The position numbers and the translations under genes are program-made. From the NCBI RefSeq assembly GCF_905147045.1, contig NC_065918.1, positions 124,001 through 188,000 of the forward strand: DNA of 64,000 bases, read 5' to 3'. The notes beneath the pieces were generated by a model. It had not been told where the DNA came from and searched no databases. It saw nothing but the letters and a program-made list of their open reading frames with translations. The DNA comes from Nymphalis io. Its lineage: Eukaryota > Arthropoda > Insecta > Lepidoptera > Nymphalidae. Of this stretch, positions 11,173 through 24,100 are shown piece after piece (within the stretch, counting starts at the first letter, position 1; each line of letters starts with the position of its first letter).

Positions 11173-12467
11173 TTTATTGTTTTATTTCAACTACACATTT
11201 TATTGTAAAACAAAAATTGTACAATTTCGAACAAAACGCTGGATCGCTGATCGATAACTTTATAAAGTCAAGGTGAACGTGAACGAACAATAAGTAAAGA
11301 GTTGTTGCAATATGTGAACAATATTTGTACAAAATAATTGATTGACGTCCAGGTGGGCGGACGTTCGCTGCTCACAGCAACACCGGCTCGTAATAAATAA
11401 TATTTACACTTCAGTTTATATACAAATAAATTAAACGATTACAAAGTTGTTACTTCAAGATAATGTTCAATGTAAAGAGTCGCTAACTACTTGATATTTG
11501 ACGATTTACGATTATAATAAACATTTAATAACATCCATTTCAATACTAACTACGGTTATCTCTAGACAACAATATTAATAGTAGAATGAAGATTCACAGT
11601 ATTACAAGGTGATGCTATAGTTAGGTACTAGTACAGATCGTAACGAGATTCAGGAACGTTTCTCTACCACAAAAGAACGCCGAGCGACCACGACGCAGCG
11701 ACGTCGCGCCGTAATCCCGGATCAGTAGTAACTTAGTGTACAAAATTGCCTAATTCTACTATTATGCAAACACAACCAAATATATAAAATCATTATTGTA
11801 CTTGAAAATAATACAAACGATAAATATAATATAAATATATCAAAATTATTACTAAATTAATGCCTTTACATAATTAAATTTGGCAAAATTTGTGAACAAT
11901 CAGTGACGTCACACGTGACCGTTGTTCCGAATCGGTCCTGGTCGACCGGGTCACTGATCACTAAAACATACATAGTTACGTTTGCGTTTAACTTACTATT
12001 TCACTAACATTGACCATTTATAGTATTACAGAGATCTTTGAAAAGTACTAATAACATAGGTAATTAATATAAACGAAATAGGGTGTGAAAGCGATGCGAA
12101 GTATCGTGATGTAGCGGCGATGTCGAATAGGCTATACAAGAAAATAGTTGAATATTTTGAATAGGCAGGATACTTCAAAATTGTGAGTGTATTATTATAA
12201 TTTGGTCCTGAGGTAGATTAATCTAGATTTTCATAAGTTCATGTTTCGAAATATAAATTGTAGTAATAGTTTTGTTTGATTGCAAAGAAGCGCTTAAGGA
12301 TAAAGGAATTTATACAATACTATTAGCCACGTACGTAACAGTTAAATACGGGATTCTAAACAGTCATTTACTCTCATTACCATTGTCAAGTGTCCGCCCG
12401 CGCGCTGGAGTCGACGCAGACCGACAACGGGAAGTGTCGAAAGGTCTACATGTAACTCCAACGGTCC
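11173..12467 (-). other. 3' untranslated region and poly(A) signals of alpha-mannosidase II
   Basis: On the minus strand the stop at 12468-12470 is followed by about 1.3 kb with no further exon. TTTATT (AATAAA on the minus strand) occurs at about 11173-11178 and 11181-11186. These are the likely poly(A) signals, although earlier ones could also be used. Confidence 0.5.
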
Positions 12468-15184
12468 TTAAAACCTTATTTTATAGGTTTTTATTTCGAG
12501 CGGCGCTATTTCGATGTCTTCCAGTCCGGAGAGCGACTTGTACGTCTTAAGACCGGTCAGGCTCACGGAGGACAGATTAGAAATGCGCAATCCGTTGAAG
12601 AGGGTTTTAGCAGTGAAGCGAGCGGAAGTCCGTCGAGAGCCGTCGCCCAGCGAACAGCTGAATCCAGGTCTGTGCAGTACCATAAAGCAGGCAGTACTCG
12701 GAAATTGCTCCAATACCTCATCGGTGATTGTTCGTAACGAGACCAGATGTACGTCCGGAGGAAAGTTTTGAATAAAAGTCTGATATGTCTTCACGTTTAC
12801 GTTGCCTACCTCGCTGGTGTCCACGAGGTACACGTTCACAGGGTAGTTCATAGTCCTGCTCAGATGCTCGGCGGTGCGCGTGGGCAGTTCGTATATAGTG
12901 GTCTTTGCATCTGGACTGAAGTTTCGTCTGTTCAATACCCCGGACACGTGATCACTCGTATCTCTCTTCCGCCTGTCGGAAGTAGACGGCTCGAGGAGTA
13001 TCCAGTTGTGGAACACCGTGGGCTTGTTGTCCACGACCCCTTCCCCGATGCCTCGATGATCGTCGTATAGAGTTCGTCGGTCGAGCATGACTTCCAAGCG
13101 GCCGGGTTCATAAGACGCAGCACCCTGTGCATGGTTGGTTATGAGAGTAAGCCTGACCTCCTCATCCTGCAGCCACGCCATCGTTGTGATCGGGTAGTAG
13201 TTTCCTTCGATACCTAACTTTTCAACTTTAATCCTTTTCTGGTACTGAAAGCCGTTCTGGTCGGTATAAAATTCTGGCTCTTCTCCGTTTTGTATGTTTG
13301 TCTGTAATCTCATGAACATCTCAGTTTCTCGATTTTTCGGAGGGCTTTCAAAGTCAACGACATTCTCGACGTGTACGGCGTGCGACAGAGCAATATCTTT
13401 GACATTGTAAATTTTAAGCGTGTGAACTAGAAGTGGCAGGTACAGCGTGGTGATCTCAGTGGAGACGGGACCCGATAAAATAATTATGTTCTCGTCTTGC
13501 TGGCTGGTTCCGCTGCCGTATTGATGTAGGACCTTCTTCTCGGGAGCGTCGTAGTCTGGCATGAAGAGGTAGGCTCCAGAGTGTCGCTGCGCGCTTTGAT
13601 AAGCACCGAACTGCATTTCGACTACGTGTCTCCTACGATTATCTTTCCTGTTGATTTGCCTCAAGAGCCCAGTGTTCCTATCAACTAAAAGTTTTAAAAC
13701 CGAATTCTCTAGCTGAATATCACCAGGCATCATCTTTTTTACAGTGAAATTTTCCGTTTTATCGGAGCCCAATATTTTATCGCTGCAATTATTGCAAAAG
13801 ATTATGCAGTGTTGCGACGTGTTCGTGTATTCCTCTAGGTTAAACGTGACTGCTGTGAGAGGTGGCACCGTGGCGACGAAAAGAACCTCAAAGTTCGTAT
13901 CACTAATGACATATTTTCCGTGTTCGCGTATTTCAATAATCGGCGTAATTTGATATTGGACATACTCTTTCTTACGCGTATCGTAAACACGCACGCTAGT
14001 AGTATTCGACCTGACCGATATTATATCTGTGCGTTCTTCAGCAAGCGAGTTAAACAGTACAACTTTCCTTTTGTCAACGATCGAAACCTGTAACTGTTTC
14101 GGTTGCTTACCGTAAGTTTCCCATTCGTGCTGGCTTTGGAGAATGCTCTGCGAGTGAAGAGATGGGTCGGGCAACATGATGGTCGTAAGCGCCGCCTCTT
14201 GTAGACGAATGCAGTGATAAATACTCGTGAACAGCTTGGTTCCATAGTCGAACATCACGCTAGATTTAGAAGTTCCGGTGATTGCGTCATGGTGCTGGAA
14301 CAGACCTAAGTTCCTACGAGCGGTAATCAATTGTTCGTAGAATTTTTCTAATCGTTTTTCAGATGAGATCAGTTTAAGGGTGGTCGATTGTTTTATATAG
14401 TTAGCAACTAGCGTGAAGATAATTTCAGCGGTTCTCAGGTGATGTTCGAACTGGCGAGCCAAGATCTTTAGGTATGGTCGGGTCGTAAAGTAACCGGACC
14501 AGTAAGCCGGTTTCCCCTCGCTGAATATATCGGAGTAAACAAAGAAGTCTCCTTTGAGGGTAGGTATATTTTTGTGCCTGTCTTTCATAGCGTTAAAATA
14601 ATCGAGAGGCGTTCCAAATGAAACATCAGCGTTAAAAGTATCTTTATGATTATTAATATAATTGAACATTTTCATATAATTAGTGTACTGTGCGTCGAAC
14701 TCCACGCCATACTCGTACCGGAAGTCGTCGCCGAGAGGGACGAGTACGACGTTGTGAGTGGTCAGGGAGCCAATCCGATCGTATTCGTCTATCAGAGTCT
14801 TGGATTTGCTGTGAACATTTTGGTCAGTTATTTCTTCATATTTTGCGGTGTACTCTGAATATTCCCCCGGTATTTTCCTGAAATCAAAGCCTAAGCACAC
14901 AGAAGGATGTGGACCGCAAGTGCTCTTAATAGAATAGATATCGAAAGGTTGATTGTGGACGATGAGAGAAGGCTTCTTTTCGGACCAGTTGGTAACCCAG
15001 TAGAACTCCTCGATCTGCCTCTGCGCCAGCCATTGCTTCCAGGCGTAGTGTATTCTCTGGATGACGGTGCCTTCGAGTCCACTCTGGTCCAGGAGGTAGG
15101 GTACGGTGGGACCATGACCAAATGGATCGATCGACCACCCGGTCTTCGGCGATGTACCAAGATTCGTTTTTACCCATTGATGTC
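12468..15184 (-). CDS. ManII: Alpha-mannosidase II, last and largest coding exon
   Basis: This 2717-bp exon begins in phase 1 after TTTCAG and carries everything from GHQWVKTNLG to the stop. It holds the nucleophile Asp, the acid/base Asp, the QHHD zinc motif and the whole C-terminal beta domain. A stretch near the C-terminus (SDRRKRDTSDH) resembles a basic cleavage site. The corresponding exon of the paralogue is 2666 bp with the same start phase. Confidence 0.95.
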
Positions 15185-18100
15185 CTGAAATATAAGATAC
15201 ATGTACAACCTTATTTAACTGAAGCAACCTTTTTTTATAAGAACATATAAATACCTTCAATGAACTGGTCGACCAACGCATAAATGTGCGTGCAGGCTTC
15301 GTCCGGCATCACCCAGCCTCCACCCGTAATTTCGAGTCGACCTTCTTTGATCAACTTCTTCAGTGCCTAAAATACAATACAAGATATCAATTGTTATTGT
15401 TAGAGAAATTCTGTTGTTGCTGTCATTTTAAGTTAAGTGTGAGTGTAATGTTGCCAGCGATTCCATGCTACTGAGAACTAATTAGTGAACTACGGTAATT
15501 GGAGATGGCGCTAGAGGCTCTGACGTTGTACGTTTTATTTAGAATGTGTGACAAAGTTATCGCCCTATGCTAATTCATTCATTAATAACGTCGTTTGGTA
15601 ATTGCAGCTATTAATATTTAATTTAATACCATTAAAAATATTTATTAAATCGTTTGCAATTTTAATATATAAATACATACCTATCTAGTCCGATGGTATA
15701 GATAAACTTTTTTTTAAATAACAAAGAGATTTGTTTTGCATATAGTAAATTATTTTTCTGTTTAATTGTTTTGATTTAACCAAAGTTTTGGAACCAGAAA
15801 TATTTCATAAGTCTACTTGATTCGCTAGATGGCGATAGTGCCCTTTACTCGCATATTACAGCGAGAGTGGTCATGTGTGGCGCACGTGGTTATTATTTAC
15901 CACTCTGTGTATCGTGGACAAACTTTTTGAGAGTTTACATTTGTGAGCTTCTATTATAAAGAAATGTAAGATTTCTTAACTATCAAATAGTTTGTAAAAG
16001 AATATTTGTTAGTTATAATTTTTCACCTTTTGCTTGACGGGGTGGGATCGCTCCCACCACGCGTTGAGAAATGACATTTCGGTCCAGATAAAAGTCATGT
16101 TGGGGTACTGGTGAAGCTTCTGCACGATGTTGTTGATGATATTCTTCGTCTTCCACTCGAAGTACTGTTCGAAAGTTTTCAACCAACCAGGGTCGTTGTG
16201 CGAGTGCGGCACCACGATAACCTGAATTTTACAAGACGCAAGCGTTAAGAAAACGAGGAACACAATCCGATTTTAGGTAGGGTGCTGAAAATGGTTGGCA
16301 AACCAATGATGACTCGCTTTACGAACGCACGTAGTTTCAAATATACTTCTACAGATGTCAGGTACAAATGAAGATTCGTAAATATACACCTTCATCTGCT
16401 CATCTCTGCCTGACGCATGCGGCCAAAGATTTAAAACGAATTTTGTAAAAATCAGATTATTTCTTGCTTTACATGACAAGTAAATTTTTATTTCTCTTTA
16501 AACAAAATGGTTCAATGTAGCGAGGCGCGAGTCGCGAGGTTCGGTTTAATTAGTTCAAAATAGACATTCCTAATTTTCGTTAGGAACCATACGCTTAGCG
16601 AACGAGTTATTTTCTTCTATAATGAAGAAACTTTTAAAATCCTAATACAACGTTGAAGTCGTATGTATGTATATATGTGTGGTCGTACGTATGTATGTAT
16701 GTAATTAGTATTATGCACGGAAAATAAATAAATATATTTTAAAGATGTTTATTCTAAACTATACGATAAAAAAACATCGTAAATACTTGGAGCAAATGTT
16801 ATTACACTTAGATATATTTTTACTAGTTTTCGTTGGCGATTTTAGGGGTGGATAGTTATTAGGTATAAAAGGTAGCCAATGTCCTTCTTTGGGGCTCAAG
16901 CTTGCTTCAAACCAAAATTTATCAAAACCGGTTTAGTAGTTAAGTCATGAAAGCGTATCGTACAGTATCGTATTGATATTATTAGTATATATGTAAAATC
17001 AAGTTGTTTCGTGTCGTCGGTAGGTATCTAAGTACCTATACAAACTTACAAACGTAATCCCTGAGCTGCAATGAAACGGATCAAAAGTTATCAATTTTTG
17101 AAATACCTTCAATGGTGGTCGGCGACTGTCATTTTTGATGAGCTCGTAGCGATCTTCGAACGTTCGGTCCCAAAACTCCTTGGTCCGTAACCAACTCGGC
17201 TGAAAATGTAAGTTTAAATAATTTCACTCGATAAGCCGTTTTGTGTTACAGGTCATCATTCATTATCAGGTGACGTCATGTATCGGTTTTGTGAGTTAGC
17301 GATGCTACACAACATTAAATCCTAAATAGCCTGCCTATACGAGCTGCAACCGGACACTTATTTTACTTTTTGTCACTATTTTATTTAAATTTTCTGATAC
17401 ATTTGTCGCGGTATTAATTAGATTAAACGACAAGGAAGTGCTTAATACAACATTGGAGCACCAAAGCTCGACGCAAGCGCAGGGTTAATCGAGTTTGAAA
17501 ATCATAGTTCACTCATCTCCTGCGCTTGTCGCAATGTTAAACCTTGTAGAAAGTCGATAGTTGGACAAATTAAGGTATAGTATGTTTACATTATTATATA
17601 TTTATTTATATATTGCAAGTTATCCGAACTGTCCTAAGTAGTTCGGCGAAAACCAGCAATTCGATTTTGGAATACAGTAGAACCTTGATTATCCGAACCC
17701 TTAATTATCTGAACGATGACTTATTTCCTTAGTACCTCAATATTTAATGAGAATCGATTAATGCGAAATAAACAAATATAAGTGAATGGGTAAACGGTGT
17801 CTGGGGTGTTTGTTAAGAGACAACAATGAAATCTGCATCGCAGGGGATGCTAACGTGGTTCGACCGCGTTGTCGACCTGTGTGGATGGTTCGCCAGCATT
17901 GTACGTATACGAACGAGCGTCGCACACGTAGGCTAATTTCGTTAAGTGACGCCGTAAGTTGAAGCAAGAGATAATCTAATAATGAAAATAATCGTGTTAC
18001 CCGGCGTCGGCTACCTCGCAGAAGGAATTGCAAAAACATTATATGCCGACATACGTTTGAAAAGATAATTATAATAAAAATGAGTACGAATATATTACAA

Positions 18101-21100
18101 AAGTTTAAGAGATCTTGTGACGAGTGGTATTTACTTATATATATAGGTAGACAGACATACGGGTGGATGGGCCACCTGGGGGTACGTAGTCACCACCTAT
18201 CATAGACATCGGCGCCGTTCGAAATATCAACCATTCCATCACTAATGCGATATCAACCTTGGGAAATAGGAATCCTGTAGTTACTCTGGCTGTCTCCCCC
18301 CCCAAACATAAAAATACGTATTTATTTTAGTTTTGCGGTGGAATACGTGATGAGTGGGTGGTACCTACCTAGATGGGCTTACACAAAGCCCTACCACCGA
18401 GTAAAGTTTTATATAAATTTTGTATACCTCGGAAACGGCTCTAACGATTTGGCATGTATTTAGATATTAAGATGTTGTTTTTTAAGTTTATGTCTATATA
18501 TGTGTCATTCTTGACAAAACGCAATACTTCAAAACATTGATAGCACGAGTCGGGTTTGCCGCAGTAGGTACTCATGAACTGCTACAAATAAAAATGTTAA
18601 TGAATAAGTTAGTAGTTTCTGTCAGTTCGAAATGATTAATACAGTTTGGCCTGGTACACATCAAATAATGTTATTGCCTGGCACACTTTGAAATTCGAAC
18701 AGGTACTTTTAGATCTACTACGGCGTCTGAATATAATGAAATTGTAACAGGCCGATGTCTGTATATGAAATATATTTTAAAAAATCTAATATACCCCATA
18801 TTAGTTTTTTTTTCAATATATTTAATGTTTATTAAGGCAGCAGAAGCCAAAACAAAAGTTTTTAGAAATTTTGTTTGTTTATCTTTCTGTATGTATCCGT
18901 TTCACGCAAAACTACTGCATAGAATTCAATACGGTTTTCACCGATGTATTTTGCTAGGGGTCTAACTTAAAATATAGGCTCCATTTTAAAGCACGAAAAT
19001 ATCTTGTTTCGTTTGTTTTTATTATTTAATATTTCCCGGTACTCTAAATTTACTACTAGGTACTATTAAATGTATGTACTATTAAATTATGATAGATATA
19101 TTTATTTAATAGTACGTTTTTAGTTTTAATATTACGAATAGTACGTTTTTAATTTTAATATTTTTTTTTATTATTTCAGCAGTGACGACGATGGACAGCA
19201 GCGCGAGGCCATCCCGGCTGCCGTCCTCCTCAGGGCCGTCTGAAATAGGACACACGAGGCCCCCACTTCACGCATCCACGGCCCAAAGGGTACGCCCTCT
19301 CTTTTAAGCCCCGGGCGTCTGGGCTGTGGGAGGATCGAGATGACGCCGTCGTCGTCTGCGCCGAGCAGGATCAGCCCTTTCCAGTTCCGCCGTCTCCGTC
19401 TGGACCATGACGGTCTAACAGAAGGAGGCTACAGCCCTCCACACCAATTTCGGACAGGTCTTGTCTGACTTCACGGATCAGGATGTCGGAGCGCGTCTCC
19501 AACGTATGCTAAGCGGTGTCCCAATCCACGTCACAGTGGATCGCCACACACATCGACGGCGATTCGCGGCCGATCTTACACAGGTATTCTTCAAAAATAA
19601 CCATGATCGGTCATTACCTGCATATATATCCAGCCACTAGACCAACGAGGCAGTCACTTAGCACTTTAATGTATGGGCGAATATATCGTTTGGTGAACGT
19701 TTATACTTTATTGATTAAAAGACACGGAATAAAATCCTTATTCTACCCGTACGAAGTCTGGGCGGGCAGCTAGAATTTAAATAAACGCTTAAAAAAATAA
19801 GCGGGTCGAGTTGTACGACGCATTATCACAGTACGAGCGAATAGGTCTGTTAACGTATATTTATATTTCGTCATTATTTTACCTCGCAGTCCCTGATGAT
19901 ATGTTCAAAAACGATTCGTTTTTCTTACGGATAGTACAATTGTCTACGAGGTTTAATTCAAGTGTTCTATTAAAAGGTTTCGAAAGTCGAGCTACACAAA
20001 ATTTTAATAACAAAATGCAGTTATTACTTTTGTAACAAAATCGATAAATGTATAATCATAATTCAAATGATAATAATTAATAATTTTAACTATATGGCAA
20101 TGATAGATGACGAAATCATTTAAGAACGAGGAGTATTCTTTAATTATAGAAACCAGTGGCCAGTCAACCGGGCAAAAATTTGAAAATTATAAATAAATAA
20201 TTGAAAACTGGTTTATCATTAAAACGTATTTGTTAACGACTCGTTATTTCTAAGTTTGTATAATTTGTCAAGGTCACGGTCACGGCACAAATGAATTAAA
20301 ATAAAATAAAGAGCAGTCCGTATTCGTCCAATTTATCAAATCAAATGAAACGAAAATATTTAGCCAAGCCGTCAGATGTGCATTCGTTTCGTTTGGTATT
20401 GCGATTTCGGAAAGTGAATGTAAAAGCAAATCGAGTTTCCAATCAAATTTTTCACACATTCAAAGGTAAATTCTATTTAGCGGTGGAGCGACCGCATTTC
20501 TGTTCGACCACGTCCTGCGGCCTCTGTTTTACTAGCAGTACGAGATATGGTTTATACAATTCGGTTGATGTCGATTTTTAAAATCTTTTTTTTTTGTCGT
20601 AGCAACATTATTCGGTCAAATTTCACAGAGGCAATGTAAACAATATTTAACAATTATTTTAGAGTATTAAGCGTCGGATGGCCGACGTCCTTCCGACATC
20701 AAACGGCAAAGAGCCGCTGGCGACACAAAGGGCTGCTACGTGCACGACATCAGACACATGCTGCAGGTAACTTCATCTTGCCTCTTACAAGAAAACAAAA
20801 TATATACTTAATCGGTTGCATAAAGATCAAATATTTACTTAAATCGATCATTCTTTATAGACATTTCTATACGTACGTACTCGGAGTCGTCGGTTCGTTA
20901 ACAAGTTATGTCTAACTCATCATTGTAAGAGAAGCTCCTCTCACCGCAACTTTAGGTTAGAACCTCAGAGCGTCGCGGACTCGACAAACGGTCCCTTTTG
21001 TTTTTAGTTTATCATTACTCATCAAGAAAACATATGACCAGTTCGTCTCGTTTAATCGATTATTAATTCTGTCATAATCAGCTGCAAAAAGGTATATTTC

Positions 21101-24100
21101 CAGCATTTAGCTGGAAATGTACCTGTTTGCAAAGAACAATTATAAATAAGTGTTAGTGGTGCAACCAATTGGGTGGTGGATCGAAGGTAGAAAGTTGTTT
21201 AAAAACTTCATCTTCAGTAAGCTTACAATTATTAAATGGTGCATAAGAATTCCGAAATTGAGTTCGATTGTTCAAAATTAATGTCGAAGAACTATTTACT
21301 ACCTCATAATTTGTGCTTTCTATGTATACCGATGCGAAATATTTAGCAAAAGCGTTGCATATATCTTTTCCTCCCTTCACTACGTGGTCATCTAGAGACA
21401 TTTCGTTTGGTATACATTTAGTGCCATTTTTTCTTTGTTGTTTAAAAAAGTTCCAAAAATATGTAGGGTCATTTCGAGTAGCGTAGCTGATAGAACTACG
21501 CGTTTTTTAAAACTATCAAGCAATTTTTAATCATCATTGTGCAACGTTCTCGCAACAACTCGTAAGTAAATTTATCCATTAAATTATTATATGTCTTGCT
21601 TTTATGATATTAGATGATATTATCGCGTAGTGCCCTTATTAGAGGAGCTGTGTACCATATCGGATAATGATTTTCACGTGGTTTGGCATGGGTGTGTGTT
21701 TACAGATAATAGGCAATTATATATTGTAGAAAATATTTAGTTTTTCGTCAACAGAATTCGTATTTGTTAATAATAATGGGCAATTTATTTGATCTAATTC
21801 ATTACATACACTCTCGTAGTCACACAAAAAGAATTTAGGCAGACTACGAGAAGGTTTTATAAAGTGGTCCTTCGTAATTTTTAATGTAATTTTCAACGGT
21901 GGGTGATGGCTATCTATTGAAACCAAGGCATTTGGTGACTTATGAACTTTTATAAAATTTTGACCATTAGACATAACTAGGTCTAAGATACGATCATAAA
22001 CGTTCGTAATATAATTATATTGCTTGAAATTATTAAAAGCAATGTTTTCCAGAAAAATACTATCTATGTTGTTACTATGTCGATCGGGTATGAAGTCGTC
22101 GCCGTCAATGTTCATTACCCAAGTTATACTAGGTAAATTTAAATCTCCCATAATGAGCGTAGGAGAGTTAGGATTAATTTTATTATTACAAACGTAGTTA
22201 ACATTTTAAATAGGCATTTTAAGTAATCTTCTGTTACAGGTGGCGGGACATAAATACCGCAGATATATATAACTTTACTTTTATTTATTTTAATTGATAT
22301 TCATAAATCCTCACATTTTGATTCCCAATCATATTTTCTTATGGACTCAAATTTTTTGTTAACAGCTATAGCTACCCCACCGCCGTCTCTTTTATGGTTA
22401 GAAAGTGGGCATGAACTGCGATCTCGTCTGTATAAAATGTAACGATTATCAAATATTTCATTATCAAAAACCGTATTGTTTAACCATGTTTCAATCAATC
22501 AACAGCCAATCATTGTCCACTGCTAAACATAAGCCTCTCCAAGGGGCGCCAAAGTTTCCTGTCCTCCGCCTTCCGCATCCAGTTGGTGCCAGCCACCTTT
22601 TTAAGGTCATCGGTCCACCTGGCTGGCTTGGTTATCAAGAAAGGTGATAACCATGTTTCAGTAAGTATTATTATATCATAGTCATGACATAACGCCGCTG
22701 TATAAATTGCCTCTGTTTTGGTCCTGAGACCTCGCACATTTTGATAAAAAACTTCTAACGCGTATTTTATATAGTAACAATTTAAATACATGCATAGATA
22801 ATAAAATACTGATTGATTGATTGATAGATAATAAAAAATTAACAATTTTTTTTTAAACAAATACTAAAATACTACTTTAAGCTATTTAAAGTTTCTGTAG
22901 TCTTTATTCATAATGCTGACGATTCATTATTCTTCCGGACAAATATTCGACCATTTCTGAGCCACACGAATTCGTATTTCTTCTCTTTAGCCACCAGTCT
23001 GGTGGCGGCATGTAGCTTTTTGTTTTTCAGAGACAGGTGTTCCAATATATAAAAAGGTTTTTTTTCACCTGTAAATCCCAAATCAAATGTGTTTAACTTT
23101 TCCCGTGGATTTTTCTTGTTCTAGCGTTTCACTGATGCTAGGAAGTCATCTCTTAATCTTGGACGTTGGGATTGTTTATCCACCTTAGCAACTCTGTGGA
23201 AGTTTAGTACGTTCTCTTCTGGCAAGTCAATCTCATAAGATTACTGAGGCCATTTTTTGGATGATTGCAAGAATTTTCTCATTTTTGTTTTCCGAGATAC
23301 ATTGTACCTCAACGTTGCAGTCTCTGGCTTGTTGTTCAAGTTGATTTATCTTGCTATTTAGTTCAATCATTTGAGATTGTAAAGTGCTGTTTTCAGTGTT
23401 GAGATTAGAAGATATCTTTCATCGACTATTTGTAGTACGATTAAGATTATTATTTCAAATCTAGATTTATTTTAAACGTAATTTATGTCGCTCTTTGAAC
23501 TCGTCCGAAACTTGATTGGAATATGTTGCCACAAAGTTAATCTAAGTTTTGTTATTTAAATATTACGTCGATATTAGTTTACTTCGTCGAGAGACGCCAC
23601 AAATCACAGAGATGATTAACTTGATAAGATCTCGTGAAGCGAATGCATATTCATAAAACCAAAAGGAAGCATAAAATCAGTGGTGCTGGGACACGACGAC
23701 GTCTCCATCGGCGACTCTATTAAAATAATTTTATCTTAATACAAACTATATACTATATTATGTTATATATATACTACTAACATTAGTTTCTTCTTTTTAG
23801 ATTTTTAACGTTGTAATAATACTTATTTTGTTGTGACGGCAAAGAAAATCTTGTTTGATTATTTCTATGTTGTTGTTTGAAATTGCACAAAATTCTATCA
23901 TAATATTGTAGCCAATCTCCTATGCTTTCATCGAAGCACAATTATCGAAGTCGTTATCGTTTGTAATACATTTATCAACAAAAATACACACAATGACTAA
24001 TAGACTTGTTTCAACCATAATGAATCTCTTGGACGTTTAGCATAAGCCGTTTAGAAAAGCAGTACTCAGTGCTACTGCTACTGCACATGTTATGTTATGT

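Noticed and set aside
12514..15188. Several plus-strand frames opposite the ManII exon
   Set aside because: They are antisense shadows of a strongly coding exon, with no motifs of their own.
15185..15281. Upstream extension of the large ManII frame with a Met-Arg-Trp start
   Set aside because: It crosses a TTTCAG acceptor and a 70-bp intron. The real upstream exon is 15366-15255.
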